This document shows, one piece after another, positions 10,529 to 22,520 of a stretch of 64,000 bases of DNA. Positions within the stretch are counted from its first letter, which is position 1. The number at the start of each line of letters is the position of its first letter. The stretch comes from Gigaspora margarita (taxonomy: Eukaryota > Glomeromycota > Glomeromycetes > Diversisporales > Gigasporaceae). Position numbers and translations under genes: made by a program. The stretch is taken from NCBI GenBank assembly GCA_009809945.1, contig WTPW01000190.1, positions 494,536 through 558,535 on the forward strand, given 5' to 3'. Below the pieces are notes generated by a model. It searched no databases, was not told the DNA's origin, and was given only the letters and a program-made list of their open reading frames with translations.

Positions 10529-11797
10529 TTAAGAAGTTGTAACAACTTCAAGGTCTTCGAATAGATTTAAAATTGAACTTATAGTTATAACTCCGGTAAT
10601 ACCATTAATATTATCATTAAAATCAAAAAGACCTCCCTGTACTATACCATTAAGACTAACATGCGTAAAATTTTTATAATAAAATATAGGACCTCCACTG
10701 TCCCCTGCAATATTGCGCAAGTTTACAACAAATATATTATCACGAAAATATAATCCATTTGAAGTAAATCCATTTAACGCTGCAACATACCCACATTTAA
10801 CATGTGAACGTAAGCCAGAAAGACATAAATGAGCACCATTATTGGATGCTAATATAACATCTTCTATAAATAATTCTTTATATCGTTCAGAATCTGTATT
10901 CCTTACACTTGGTATCGGTTGAATTTTTTTAATGTCTATATTGATTAAACCAAAATCTATTGGTTCTAGATAATGAATGGGCATTTCCCCAATTAAATAT
11001 ACGCGTGTTGAATTCCATGGAAGAAGATAAAAAGGACCTGAACCTGGGACATAACAATGTCCAGTAGTGGCAATGTAATTCATATTTGGTTGACTTCTTG
11101 CCCAAAAACCCGCTGAACACGAGTAACTCCTGTTTTTAAATTTATAATATAAGCCATCACCAGCTAAAATTCGGTTATCTATTTTATTTCTCTTTTCGAG
11201 ATTCATATTATTTAGGCTTGAGGTATAATGATTTGTCGAATTGAAACAATTATAGTAGGTGAAAATCGGAAAATATTCTCTATCGTTAATGGCATTTACA
11301 AATGCTGCATTATTAGAATTATCACGGGCTTCATTACATGAAGCTATGATGATATTATTATCTTTTGCATTAATATAACCAATACAATATTTTGGTATAT
11401 AGGATTTAGCTAAGTTGTTTATATCTTGAAATCTGGAAGTCAATTTAGCAGTCGAATTAGATGCTCCTGTAAAGTTTAAGAGATTTATATATTGACTTAT
11501 TTCAGTACGGTTTTTTATTTGCTCAGCCCTAGTGAAATTTAGTGTGTTGATAAATATCTTATTTAGGATTACGTTTATATAAGTTCCTCCAAAATTATCA
11601 TCATCCAATAATGGCTTCAAGATATCATCCACCATAGATAGGTTTTTTTCAATACTCAAATATAAGGGTATTTCTTCGTTTTCTATATTCCACAATATTG
11701 CCAATGGTTCCTTTGGTTCTTGACTATGAACAGTCAAATAATTTGAGAACGTAAAAATAAACATTAATACGTTTATTAAAGAATAAATGACTTTCAT
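10529..11797 (-). CDS. Secreted streptogrisin-like S1 serine protease, paralog B
   Basis: The 422-residue protein is single-exon and starts at ATG 11797. Its layout matches paralog A: a signal peptide (residues 1-24), a glycosylatable propeptide to about 200, a Kex2-like LEKR site at 200-203, and a mature domain beginning near ILAGDG (210-215). The triad is His247 (TTGHC), Asp281 (DFGLI) and Ser367 (GDSGGP), with paired cysteines at 227/248 and 325/335. Most of the protein is nearly identical to A. Differences concentrate in two surface segments beside the catalytic His: residues 216-226 (two residues longer in A) and 249-268 (three shorter in A). An intact frame and triad in both copies argue that both are functional. 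Substrate and regulation are not visible. Confidence 0.88.
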   Translation of the reverse strand: MKVIYSLINVLMFIFTFSNYLTVHSQEPKEPLAILWNIENEEIPLYLSIEKNLSMVDDILKPLLDDDNFGGTYINVILNKIFINTLNFTRAEQIKNRTEISQYINLLNFTGASNSTAKLTSRFQDINNLAKSYIPKYCIGYINAKDNNIIIASCNEARDNSNNAAFVNAINDREYFPIFTYYNCFNSTNHYTSSLNNMNLEKRNKIDNRILAGDGLYYKFKNRSYSCSAGFWARSQPNMNYIATTGHCYVPGSGPFYLLPWNSTRVYLIGEMPIHYLEPIDFGLINIDIKKIQPIPSVRNTDSERYKELFIEDVILASNNGAHLCLSGLRSHVKCGYVAALNGFTSNGLYFRDNIFVVNLRNIAGDSGGPIFYYKNFTHVSLNGIVQGGLFDFNDNINGITGVITISSILNLFEDLEVVTTS

Positions 11798-12113
11798 AAT
11801 TATATTTGTTTGTAATAATAATTTTGTGATAAATTGTCAATATTTATGCAAAATAATTTCATCAAATTTCTTCGTTGAAACATTAAAACCCGGCTGATGC
11901 TAAATTTGGGATCTTGATTTATCTTATTAATTATTAATTCTAACACTGAACCTTAACCAAATCCATAAAAAAAAACATAAATATTTTTAATTTTCATACA
12001 AAAATAGGGATTTCGACATTGATAGTGACAATTATTATTAATTCTAATTATTGCATTTGAAATTAGGTTAAGGTGAAATTTAAGTTTCTGAATAATAAAA
12101 TTAGTTTTTAATT

Positions 12114-12330
12114 TATTTATCGCGGTTTGCAAAATGATGCACTGTATTTTGATCAAATTTGTAGATCACTGCAATCACCTGATTGTTGTCCGATTGTAAA
12201 AGATTGTAAAAGATTGTAAAATGAGTTTTTTTGCCGAAGATTCAATATAGACATGTTATTTTGTTCGGCCATCTATGTGCACACTAAAAATTATTACAAA
12301 ATCGCGCAACCGGACAACAATCAGGTGACT
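12114..12330. mobile_element. Right-truncated copy of the TTATCGCGG MITE
   Basis: This is the unit B counterpart of 6294-6573. The left TIR (TTATCGCGGTTTGCAAAATG) and the central ACAACAATCAGGTGA are kept, but the right TIR is missing after about 12340, where the sequence jumps to the downstream flank. Confidence 0.65.
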
Positions 12331-14508
12331 GTTCAAGTCGTTGTAATGATTAATACGTTGAAATGGTTTATATATGTATTTTCTTTATTTAAACTTAGTT
12401 TTTTCTGATTAAATTCTGAATTCTCTTATTTGTATAATCACATTCACATTTACTGTTAATTAGAGATGGTTAATAATACAAAGTCATTAGCAATGATGTG
12501 ATCAACATCATCGCCCTTGTTGATTACGTTTTGAATAAAATTTTATTTTATAAATTTTATAAATTGAATTTCCAAAAATATTGTTATTTGAAATTTGTAA
12601 TTGGCGTGCATTCTGCAAATTCCATAGTTATTAATTTCGAGATAATACTACATCTCGAAGTATATTTTACATAAAGCTACACAGAAATTTTACATGAATT
12701 GTATTTAAAAATTTTACATAAATCTATAAACCCAATGTAAACTTACATGCCATAAATTTATGCATAAATATAATTTTAAATAATATTTATTTAACAGTTA
12801 CATAACAAAAATTTAAAATATAAAAATGTGTTAAGTAGCAAAATAAATAAATGTTAAAATAAAATAAAAGTTATAATTAAAGTTATGGTTAGAATTAGGG
12901 GTAAAATTATGAAAGAAGCATTTTTAATCAGAAATACAACAGGGATACCTAGTAAAATTTTTGAGACATTGATTATTTCTTTCCTTAAAATTTTATATTT
13001 TATAATATATAAAGGTTACATAATTATATATATATAATTTATATAAAAATTTATTTAAGTTTTATGATATGTAAAGGTTACATAATTCTATAATTTATTA
13101 ATATATAACATTTATATAAAAAACTTTTCTTAAATTGCACATAATGCATATACGCATACAACTTTATTGATTTACAAATTTGTTTAATATATAAATTATA
13201 AAATAAAAATTAATATAGCATAAGGCTAAGGTGAGGGTATCTTTAGAGTTGGAGGAGTTATAGTTTATACTAAAATTTTGCAAGGAATATTTTTTGTTAG
13301 AACCCCAAAAGCTATTATATAATCAAGATTTTGAAATACAATATATGTGTGTTACATACGAATAGAATTCATCTTATATAAAATTATTATCTTAATTTTA
13401 CGATATACAAAGTTATATAATTATAACATTTATATAAAATTTTTATCTAAATTTTACGATACATTAAAGCTAAATAATTATAATATATAAAATTTATTGT
13501 CGCAGCTGAAGCTGGAAATTTTAATTATTTTAATATAAAACTTTCTAAAATTTTTGTGTTGCATTTTCTTAGCATTTTTTACGGTGATTAGGGTTTAGGA
13601 TTAATTTTGATAATAAAAGAGTATAAATGGATTTTGGTAGGATTTATGGTTTTAAATCGAGGTCCTTAATTTTTCAGCTTCAGCCATTTCCAGCTTCAGA
13701 ACATATACAAGTTAATTATAATAATAAAATTCATAAATATATAAGTTATTTTTATAATTATTTTTATATAAGTTTAAATAGATTTTACATAAATTCTATA
13801 TTAAATAATATATAAAAATAAACATATATAATTTTTGTGTAGTATTCTCTATAATAATTATGTAAAGTTGTAGATTTTATAAAAAATGACTTCGTGGTAG
13901 TATATCAATATGGTATGGATGGCGATGTGCCGCGTACAGTACTACAGTATACGTATGTACTGTATACTAAAATTTTTGCCAGCCAATCAGATGCCGGAAA
14001 TGTACAGTACGCCCCAAAAACTTTTATCAAATTTATTTTTGCATTTAAAAAAGTTTTTAAGTTCGACAATTTTGATGCCATAGTTAGATGTATGCGTTGT
14101 TATGGAAACTTTATTTGGAAATTATGTACATAAATACGTATATACTAAAATACACGATTTAAATTAATAAACGATTTACTCTCAGATCATTACTATATAT
14201 TTCCATAATTATATGATGCATTCTTAAGAGGATTTTTATAATGTTTACTAAATATATTCTAAACTTTATATAAAAAATATACCTCGAGAAAATCAATTTA
14301 ATACGAATCAAGGGTATGAAGTAACGTCTTAACTATGACAATCATCCATTTATGATTTTTAAAAACCAACTTTCGCGTTTTATGCATCTACATATCTTGG
14401 TATTGTTAACTGAGATAATATAAATTCTATTATACTACGCAACTTAATAATAATTAGAACCCAGAATTATTAAATTTTATTATACAACAAATATATGCGT
14501 TTTTCTTA

Positions 14509-15314
14509 CAGTGGCGGCCACATGTTTTGCATCACCTGAAAAAAATTTTTTAAATTCATATATCATCCCAAAGCTGTTATTTCAGGATGAATTTTTGTTT
14601 ATTTGAATTATCAATACTGAGTGATCAATCGCAATTGAATCACATTATCCTGCACTACCCCATAATTTGTCCGTAGATCCTGATGCAAAACATGTGATCT
14701 CCCTAATTAAAAATTAAAAATTAAATATTAATTTTAACTTTGAGCAAGATATAATTAGTAGTAACCTAGAAAGGTTTATTTTAAGGGTGTAGGATTCTAA
14801 AATGATGCGCACATTTTTAGCTAAAAAAAAAATCGCGATTTCATTTTTAATAGTAAAAGTGAAATCGCAATTTTTTTAGGACTCGGCCAAATTTGGCGCT
14901 CAAGGAATCCCAAAATCCTAGTGAATAACCCTATGCCTTTAAAATAAAATTTTCTTGGGTTTCACTAATAATATCTTCGCTCAAAGTATTACTATTTAAT
15001 TTTTAATTAGGACAATCGCATGTTTTCATCGAGATTTACACGCCTATAGATTTCCCACAAAAACATTAATCAATGAGTTTACCCCTAACGTGACTTCACC
15101 CTAATTCTAAAGAGTTTCATTGGGTTTCAATGGATAAAAATGACGGGGTTAAAATTTTTTGTGGGAGAGCAACCACAGCTCGGGATTTACAGACAAATCA
15201 CGGGGTAACGAAGGATCATGTGATTCAATTGTGATAAATTTTAGTGATCACTCTTGGTATTATTTAAAATTTAAAAATTTTTTTCTGGTGATGCAAAACA
15301 TGTAGCCACCATTG
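14509..15314. mobile_element. Mariner-like MITE, CAGTGGCGGCCACATG TIR, TA TSD
   Basis: The element is about 806 bp. The left end CAGTGGCGGCCACATGTTTT mirrors the right end AAAACATGTAGCCACCATTG, and the TIR similarity continues for about 47 bp through GCATCACC and an A-run. TA flanks both sides. CAGTGG(C/T)GGC is typical of Tc1-type ends. A second element (14701-15011) is nested inside, and there is no transposase. Confidence 0.8.
14701..15011. mobile_element. Nested MITE with CCCTAATTAAAAATTAAA TIR
   Basis: The left arm CCCTAATTAAAAATTAAA, followed by ACTTTGAGC and ATAATTAGT, is mirrored at 14960-15011. It sits inside the larger mariner-like MITE. A shorter hairpin occupies its centre: TCGCGATTTC and GAAATCGCAA at 14830-14872. 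The flanks are only weakly alike, so no TSD is claimed. Confidence 0.65.
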
Positions 15315-15739
15315 TATGTCATATTAATTCATAAAATAAATAAATAAGTAAAGCTTTCACATGTTTAATTTTAAACAAATCTTTTTCATTTTTTTCATTA
15401 TTAATTTCTTAATATGGAATGATACAACCTTCTGACTCGTGAAATCTTTGATCGAATATTAGAAACTGTTATTCGTCAAAGGAAAAATAAACATTCTTTA
15501 ATGGATAAATAAATATAATTAATATTTAACTGCACTTAAAAATTCAAGCGACTCACATAACCTAGATTTTAAAAATTGGGATAACTCATAATTTTAATGT
15601 TCTTTATGCTGGTGTAATTAAGAAACTTCATACAATTAAACTTATTGAAAATAAGCTAGGGGTGCAGACTTATTTTATAAAATTTTTTTTAAGTAACGAA
15701 GCATCATCAAGAAGTTATTTTTATGTAGACTTATGTATT

Positions 15740-16480
15740 TAAAAATTATATGTAAGTCTACAAACCCAATGTAGACTTACATAGCATAATTTATACATAA
15801 ATATAATTTTTAAATAATATTTATTTAACAGTTATGTAACGGAAATTTAAAATATAAAAATGTGTTAAGTAGCCAAATAAGTAAAATGTTAGAATGAAAT
15901 AAAAGTTATAATTAAGGTTAGGGTTAGAATTAGAGTTGGCGTTAGGGGTAAAATTGCGAGAGAAGCATTTTTAATTAAAAACACAACAGGGGTTACCCTA
16001 GTAAAATTTTGAGATATTGACTATTTCATTTTCTTAAAATTTATATAAAAATTTATTTATATTTTATAATATATAAAGGTTACATAATTATATACGTAAA
16101 ATTTATTAATACATAATGTTTATATAAAATTTTTATCTAAATTTTACGATATATAAGATTTATATAAAATTTTTATTTAAATTTTACGATATATAAAAGT
16201 TATATAGTTATAATATATAAAGTTTATTATTATATATAATTTATGTAAAAAATTTATTTAGATATTTATAGCATATAAAAGTTGCTTAATTATTATACAT
16301 AAAATTTATAAATATATAACATTTACATAAGCCTTTTTTATAAATTTATTTTTATATATATTCAAATTAATTTTACATAAATTCTATATCAAATAACATA
16401 TAAAAATTAACATATATAATTTTTATATAATATTCTATATAATATTTATGTAAAGTTGTAGATCTATAGATTTTATAAAA
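15740..16480. repeat. Third, gene-less fragment of the duplicated unit
   Basis: It matches the tail of units A (6950-7800) and B (12720-13870): the shared run includes TATTTATTTAACAGTTA, the GTTAGGGTTAGAATTAG stretch, the TATATAAAATTTTTATCTAA repeats and ATGTAAAGTTGTAGAT. It shows the empty site of the 7248-7478 MITE. The protease region is absent, so either only the tail was copied or the rest was lost. Confidence 0.75.
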
Positions 16481-16825
16481 AATGTACTTGCTGATGATGC
16501 TAGTCAAGACAAAAACCTGCGAAAAAGTTTTTAGTGTCATATGTTTCATTTTTTCAATTTACATGAATTGTTCTTTTTTGTTTTATATTCGTATTATATT
16601 TGAATCGATCTTTTTTTTTTAAGTCACTATTAGATATTAGACCTGTCATTAAATCATAGGGTAGAATTAACCATTTTTAATCAATTTTACAGTATATAAT
16701 CTATTATAGTAGAGCTTGGATCCATTATACGTTTTCATATTAAATTTAGGGCAATACTATTTGTACCCAACCTATATATAATATTATAAAATGTAAATAA
16801 TTATAGTTTTTAATTTAAATGGGTC

Positions 16826-17047
16826 ATTGCTACTCGTACCTACATTTTTGCTATCAGTACCCTTTCTATATCGATGACTAATTATTATCGCCATACAGGA
16901 GTTTAATGTTATATTTTTAATTATAATATTTTATTAATATCAAGGTTATATCATTGTTTTGTACTACAAAATTATGTGACGATTGGTCAAATAATTTTTT
17001 TATATGGGCGAAAGGTATGAATAGCAAAATAGGAGGTACAAATTAAC
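16826..17047. repeat. Probable MITE with imperfect GTACCTACATTTTTGC arms
   Basis: Arms at about 16833-16870 (CTCGTACCT...TTTTGCTATCAGTACC) and 17005-17042 (GGTATGAATAGCAAAATAGG) are imperfect inverted repeats. Boundaries and TSD are not clear. Confidence 0.4.
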
Positions 17048-17224
17048 GGATGTCCGACGGATTTTATTATTAAATATAGTATCCAGGTGATAATAAATCC
17101 AAGTTCTATATTGTGGTATATTATAGGTGAACAATACACATTTTTCATATTTCCATTACATAATACGCGAGAATCGAATGAAGATGACTGCCATGTACGT
17201 GAAAATCGATTAGCCGAATCAAGC

Positions 17225-17575
17225 AACCATTCTAACAGCTCTTTATGGTTAGTATTCTACAGCTCATTATGATTAGCGTTAAATCAGCTCATTATGGTTA
17301 ACGTTAAAAATAATAATTCTAACAGCTCATTATGGTTAGCGTTAAATAATCATTCTAACAGTTCATTATGGTCAGCTTAAATAACATTCTAACAACTTTT
17401 GATGATTAGTGTTAAATAAATAATCATTCCAATAATTCTTTATTATTAATGCTAAATAATCCTTCTTACAGCTCTTTATAGTTAACGATAAGTAACCATT
17501 CTAAAAACTCCTTATGGCTGTGTTAAATAATCATCCTAAAGGCTCTTTATTGTTGCGTTATAAAGCTCTTTCGGA
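17225..17575. repeat. Degenerate minisatellite, about 33-38-bp unit
   Basis: About nine diverged copies of a unit containing CATTCTAACAGCTC, TTATGGTTAGCG and TTAAATAATC follow head to tail. Unit length varies through short insertions. No gene overlaps it. Confidence 0.8.
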
Positions 17576-17887
17576 TAAGCATTTAGTGTTTGGATTAGGA
17601 TGATTGAGATATGGCTCATGATTCGTGAGACATTTGATCAACTATCATCAATAAAAGGAGATGTTTAATTGATATATCTCGCTATAATGAGCTTCTAAAT
17701 GTATATTTTCAAACTTCTTTGTAATATGATATAGATTAGTTAATGGCAGAGATTCCATTTTTATAACTTTATGAATTTTATTACTGTAAATCAAGTTTAT
17801 GTCTGCATGCATGCGTATAAACATGTGCACTTAAAATGCATATGTACAGTAGCAAACAAAAGTAACGCCCGATTTTTGCTCAAAATG

Positions 17888-18165
17888 GGGGTCGTCTAAA
17901 GCGGAGTAGAATCACGTGATAATTGGCCAATCAAATTATCGAATTTTGATGATCTTCGGCAAACAAAAAAGAGAAGAGAAACCCTTGAAAAATAAAAAAA
18001 TGGCAGTCTAAACCTACCTTGGTGTTTTAATTAAAAATGTCGGGAAGACAATTTTGCTTATATATTATAACCTAAAACATCTCTAACCCAAACTTAAGAT
18101 GACCCTAACCCTAAGTTAATTTGATAAAATATATTATAAGAATCTACTCCGCTTTAGACGTCCCC
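17888..18165. mobile_element. GGGG(A/T)CGTC MITE, TSD TCAAAATG
   Basis: The 278-bp element has ends GGGGTCGTCTAAAGCGGAGT and ACTCCGCTTTAGACGTCCCC and a perfect 8-bp duplication TCAAAATG (17880-17887 and 18166-18173). It lies inside the Tc1 element and is therefore younger than it. The interior holds GACCCTAACCCTAAG and AGTCTAAACCTACC, shared with the other members. The superfamily is uncertain: 8-bp TSDs fit hAT or Merlin, but the TIR is not classical for either. Confidence 0.93.
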
Positions 18166-18270
18166 TCAAAATGGAATTTTTTTAGTAATATAATTTTGGC
18201 CGCATATACATCAAATCTTTTTTTATTTATTTAATACATTGATGAGTGACCCTTTGCAACTGAGATAACC

Positions 18271-19219
18271 TCAGTTCTTCGTGTCATTGATCTGAAATAC
18301 ACAAAGAACTGACGTATCTAAATTCAACCACTCTTCTGTTAGGGCTGCTTTAAGCGCAGGTTTATCCCTTGGGAATTCTTCATGGTTCTGAATATTGTCC
18401 TTCACAATCTTCCAAATGTTTTCTATGGGATTAAGGTCGGGGCAAATCCATATAATTGATTTTTTCGATTTAAGCCAATCTGACACCTTATGAACAGGTT
18501 CATTATCATGCTGAAAAATTGGATGGGAGTCGAGTAACAAATGAGCAGCAGCTATAAATGGTACAAGGTGGTCGTCTAGAACCTTGGTGTATTTTATTAT
18601 TAATTTTTTGCTTGGGACTTTTATAATCATCAAAAAAAACCATGGAACCTTTGATAATATCAACATAACATGACCAAACCATTACTTGAGACCCTCCCAC
18701 TCCTATAATTTGGTTGCAAACACTCATGTTTGTATCTTTCATCTGCACAATGTCATACTCAAACTTGGCAGGATTATTTGACTACTTCTACACTCATTTC
18801 ATCAGAAAAATGACATGCCTCCAATAGTAAGTGTTCTAATCTATATATTGTTCATATTATTTTTTACATCTGTCTATATTGCCAGGTGACAAAATAGGGT
18901 TCAAGACAGCAACACAAGAATGAAGCCTGGCATCATCTTATCTATGGGTTAAGTTCTTTACAATTTTGAGCAGGGGCATGCATCTTTTTTTAAATGCTTT
19001 TTTTACTATGGCAGTTTTTTTCTTGCTTCTTTAGACCAGAAGGACATCTGAACTGAGGTAAATTTGCAAATTTTTTGTCCTTTTGTACTTTGCTAAGAAC
19101 CTTTGAATTGTTGTTAGGCATGTTCAAGCTTTTGGGCAACTTGCTTAGCACTCATTGTACTGATATAGGCAAGAGACATTCCTTTCTCTTTATTAGTTAT
19201 TTGTTTGTGTGGCATTTTT
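18271..19219 (-). pseudogene. Tc1-family DDE transposase, broken
   Basis: Reading on the minus strand, the N-terminal part begins near MPHKQITNKEKG and continues through an HTH-like MSAKQVAQKL (about 19117-19219). Later fragments show QVMVWSCY, FQHDNEPVHKV with the second catalytic Asp, and CPDLNPIENIWKIVKDNIQ with the third (about 18271-18750). The spacing between the last two acidic residues is about 22 residues instead of the usual 34-35, so part of the catalytic core is deleted, and frameshifts and stops separate the pieces. It cannot encode an active transposase. Confidence 0.85.
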
Positions 19220-19764
19220 ATAAAAAAAAAATTTTTTGTTTTTGAGCTTGTTGTTTTGATGTAAAAGAAGCAAAAAATAAAAAAATTGACCCATGACATG
19301 TGAGTATGGGTATACACAGTCCCTTTATTTGCTCACATGTGATAATCTGCAAATCAGTTATTACTTTTTGTTGTTGACTATGCTTAAAACTAACAAATTA
19401 GTAATTAAATTTTATTTTATATTACATATAAATTTTTTGATAAAATATAAGTTACAGTACTGACATTATTTATAAGGCTCAGCCCTATGAACATTCACTT
19501 TTTATTACTAGTTATTTAAGTTGGTCTAATGCCCATGTCTGGTTCAATTACTATGAGGTCTTAAAGCTTTTGTGTAAATACATTATTTGTTTTAATTTCT
19601 AAAGCTTTGTTAAATCTGTAAATTACCATTACTATAATTTTAAAGCTGAAATATTTTTTGTAATATCATATTAACTATACAATGTACAACTAAACAATTA
19701 AACAACTTTTCAATTAAAAAAATTTTATCAACTCAAAACACTATGAAGAACCAAATAACAATAC

Positions 19765-19960
19765 TATAAAAAGAGGGTTCACCAACCTGACCACTGAGGT
19801 TGCAATAGAGAAAAAGTACTTATGTTATAGAAATAGGTACCAAGAGAAAAAAACTATAAGGCACCTAATGCTAGAGTAAATTAACATCTTTGAGCAAGAA
19901 AACAGTATAAGAATTGAAAAAAAGTCAAAAAGAGTGCTAGAATTAGAATTAAGGTTATTT
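19765..19960 (+). mobile_element. Decayed 5' fragment of the poly(A) retroposon family
   Basis: It aligns with 61258-61450: GGTTCACCAACCTGACCACTG here corresponds to GGTCTACCAACCTGGCTGCCG in the intact copy, followed by AGAGAAAAAG and TGTTATAG. CGs are lost, and the 3' half and poly(A) tail are missing. Confidence 0.65.
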
Positions 19961-20004
19961 ATCATAATAGGTTTACTAGAGTTAAGTTAAAAGATTGCTA
20001 TAGT

Positions 20005-21710
20005 GTGTAATACACAAAATTTGAATCTGTGCCCGGTTTGTCGATCATTAAGCACATTCGTGTAACATCTACGTATGTGTGTATTAAAGATCCTATTAAT
20101 AAAATTCAGAAGTTTTTAAAATTTCTAGCGATGATTTCTCAATAACTACTTGAATTAATTCAGTAAGATTTTTTTTATTTTAATTCCATAATGTTATAGA
20201 ATCAAAATAAAAAAAGTTCATTAAATTTAGTTTGTATATTTCAAGAAATCATCACAAAAAGTTAAAAAAACAAATAAAAATCTTGGAAAAAAAAACTAAA
20301 ATCGGTAAAATTTTTCTTTCTTTGAACATTAAACGACGATTTCTCGATATTAAACTATCAAAATTTGACGAATTTCTTTTATTTTAATTCTATAGGATCA
20401 TAGAATTAAAATAAAAAAATTGATCAAATTTGAATAGCTAGTTGTTGACAAATATTCATTTAAAGCTAAAAAAAAAAATTGACCACAGTTTTTATTTATA
20501 GATGCCTAAACTTTGAACAAAGATTACTTGGCACTTATCTAGTCAAGTTCGATCAATTTTTTAATTTAATTCCATGAGCATATAAAATTAAAATAAAAAT
20601 TTTTGATCGAATCTGACTAGATAAGTGCCAAGTAATCTTCATTCAAAGTTTAGACGCTTATAAATAAAAAACTGCAATCAATTTTTTTTTAGCTTTTAAT
20701 GAATATTTCTCGATAACCAGCTATCTAAATTTGATAATTTTTTTTATTTTAATTCTATTAACTCTAGAATTATAATAATAATAAAAAAAATTCATTAAAT
20801 TTGGATAATGATTGTTGAAAAATCATTGTACAAAGTTTTTTAAAAAAATTAAAAAAAATCTTGCAACAAAATTTTTATTTAAACATTAAATGAAGTTTTC
20901 ATGACAACAAGTATCCGAATTTGATCAATTTTTTTTATTTTTAATTCTGTGGGTTTATAGAATTAAAATGAAAATTTTTTATATAGAATTTGAATAGCTG
21001 GTAGTCGAGAAAAATTCATTAAAAGTTAAAAAAAGTTTGGTCGCAGCTTTTTTTTTATAGATGCCTAAACTTTGAACAAAGATTACTTGGCACTTACCTA
21101 GTCAGACTCGATAAAAAATTTTTTATTTTAATTCTATATGCTCATAGAATTAAATTTAAAAAAATTGATCGAATTTGACTAGATAAGTGCCAAGTAATCT
21201 TCATTCAAAGTTTAGGCGCCTATAAATAAAAACTGCAGTCAATTTTTTTTTTTAGCTTTAAATGAATATTTCTTGACAACAAGCTATTCAAATTTGATCA
21301 ATTTTTTTATTTTAATTCTATGATCCCATAGACTTAAAATAAAGAAATTCATCAAATATTGATAGTTTAGTATCGAGAAATCGTCATTTAAAGTTCAAAG
21401 AATGAAAATTTTACCGATTTATTTTTTTTTCCAAGATTTTTAGTTTGATTTTAACTTTTTGCGATGATTTCTCAAGACATACTAAACCAAATTTAATGAA
21501 CTTTTTTTATTTTAATTCTATAACATTATGTAATTAAAATAAAAAAAATTTTACTGAATTAATTTAGTAGTTATTGAAAAATCATCGCTAGAAATTTTAA
21601 AAACTTCCAAATTTATTAATAGGATCACACATATGTAGATGTTACACAAACATGCATAATGATCGACAAACTGGGCACAGATTCAAATTTCACGTGTGAT
21701 ACCTAAAGAC
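20005..21710. repeat. 1.7-kb palindrome built of smaller palindromes
   Basis: The outer arms (about 20010-20190 and 21530-21705) are inverted copies: AAATTTGAATCTGTGCCC and CATCTACGTATGTGTG on the left, and the mirrored GGGCACAGATTCAAATTT on the right. Between them lie successive shorter hairpins. Two copies of one roughly 190-bp module (20488-20685 and 21045-21235) are each self-complementary, with AAGATTACTTGGCACTTA facing TAAGTGCCAAGTAATCTT. Other modules have AATTTGATCAATTTTTT facing its mirror. There is no ORF, and the end TSDs are not clear. It may be a foldback transposon or a hairpin-RNA locus. Confidence 0.85.
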
Positions 21711-22219
21711 TAAAATGCATAATTTGTCTTATTTTAAAAAAAAATTATAATGAATTTTGATGTTTTGTTGATTTCTTGTATTTTGATTGGTTAAAAAAAC
21801 TTTTTTTAGTGGCTAAAATTTTATAAATTAACAAATTTTTTAAAAATTAGCCCAAAACTTCAAAACAAGTGACTTCATCATGAAATATTTTAAGTACCGT
21901 AAATTTCCATGTAAGATACCCAGGTGGTTTAAGTTTCACGTGACCAAAATTTGATTTGTACCCCTGGGTATATTGTATGGAAAAGAGTACATTATATGGA
22001 GGGTCTTTTGTAAAGGGGTATGCTACCAGTAAATGAAATGATACCATATATAAATGATGTACGATTTTTTGTTGTTTTTAATAATTGTCGGGGATGATAC
22101 TAAAATCAAATGATGCTAAAATTCATGTGATCTTTGTATCATCAGATTTTTAAAATTTCTGAAAATCGTGTAAACAATTGATCTACACTACATCGAATGC
22201 TATAACCGGTCGGTATGCC

Positions 22220-22499
22220 TTGTGTTGTACATTTTGGCTGTCCATAGCCTTTTTTGGCTTGTCCATGTCCAAAATTGTCCAAACGTCCAAGATTGTCCAA
22301 AGCTTGATCAGGCTTTAATAATTAATAAATTTATTTAAAAAATATGTAACTATATATTTTTTTAGGTGCTGAACGCATTTTAATTAAAATTAAAATAGGT
22401 TATCTTAATAAAATTTTAAGCAATTTTACTTTATTTAATTGTTCAAAATTGTCCAAAATTGTCCAAATCATTGTCCAAAGCTGTCCCGTAACAACACTA
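22220..22499. mobile_element. hAT-like MITE, (C/T)AGTGTTG family, TSD GGTATGCC
   Basis: The 280-bp element has the left end TTGTGTTGTACATTTTGGC (first bases mutated) and the right end ACAACACTA. Perfect 8-bp duplications GGTATGCC lie at 22212-22219 and 22500-22507. The interior carries tandem GTCCAAAATT/GTCCAAG motifs. Relatives lie at 25365-25644 and 32113-32371. Confidence 0.9.
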
Positions 22500-22520
22500 G
22501 GTATGCCTATATGCATTCTT

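Larger units (their letters stand above)
8533..14228. repeat. Segmental duplication, unit B (about 5.7 kb)
   Basis: This is the direct repeat of unit A (3090-8165), carrying the second protease gene. It differs by a nested hAT MITE at 8847-9033, about 70 bp of extra sequence near 9549, loss of the right half of the TTA-type MITE near 12330, and absence of the 7248-7478 MITE. Confidence 0.9.
17847..19382 (-). mobile_element. Decayed Tc1/mariner transposon
   Basis: The left end TA-CAGTAGCAAACAAAAGTAA is imperfectly mirrored by TTACTTTTTGTTGTTGACTATG at 19361-19382. The element spans 1,536 bp including a 278-bp MITE inserted only 33 bp inside its left end, so the original was about 1.25 kb. It carries a broken transposase on the minus strand. 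The right TA duplication is not preserved. Confidence 0.8.

Noticed and set aside
10929-11120. 63-codon minus-strand frame inside protease B
   Set aside because: It is an out-of-frame shadow of the protease catalytic domain.
20488-21235. Repeated palindromes as a CRISPR array
   Set aside because: The repeats are long, irregular and AT-rich without uniform spacers, in a eukaryotic context.
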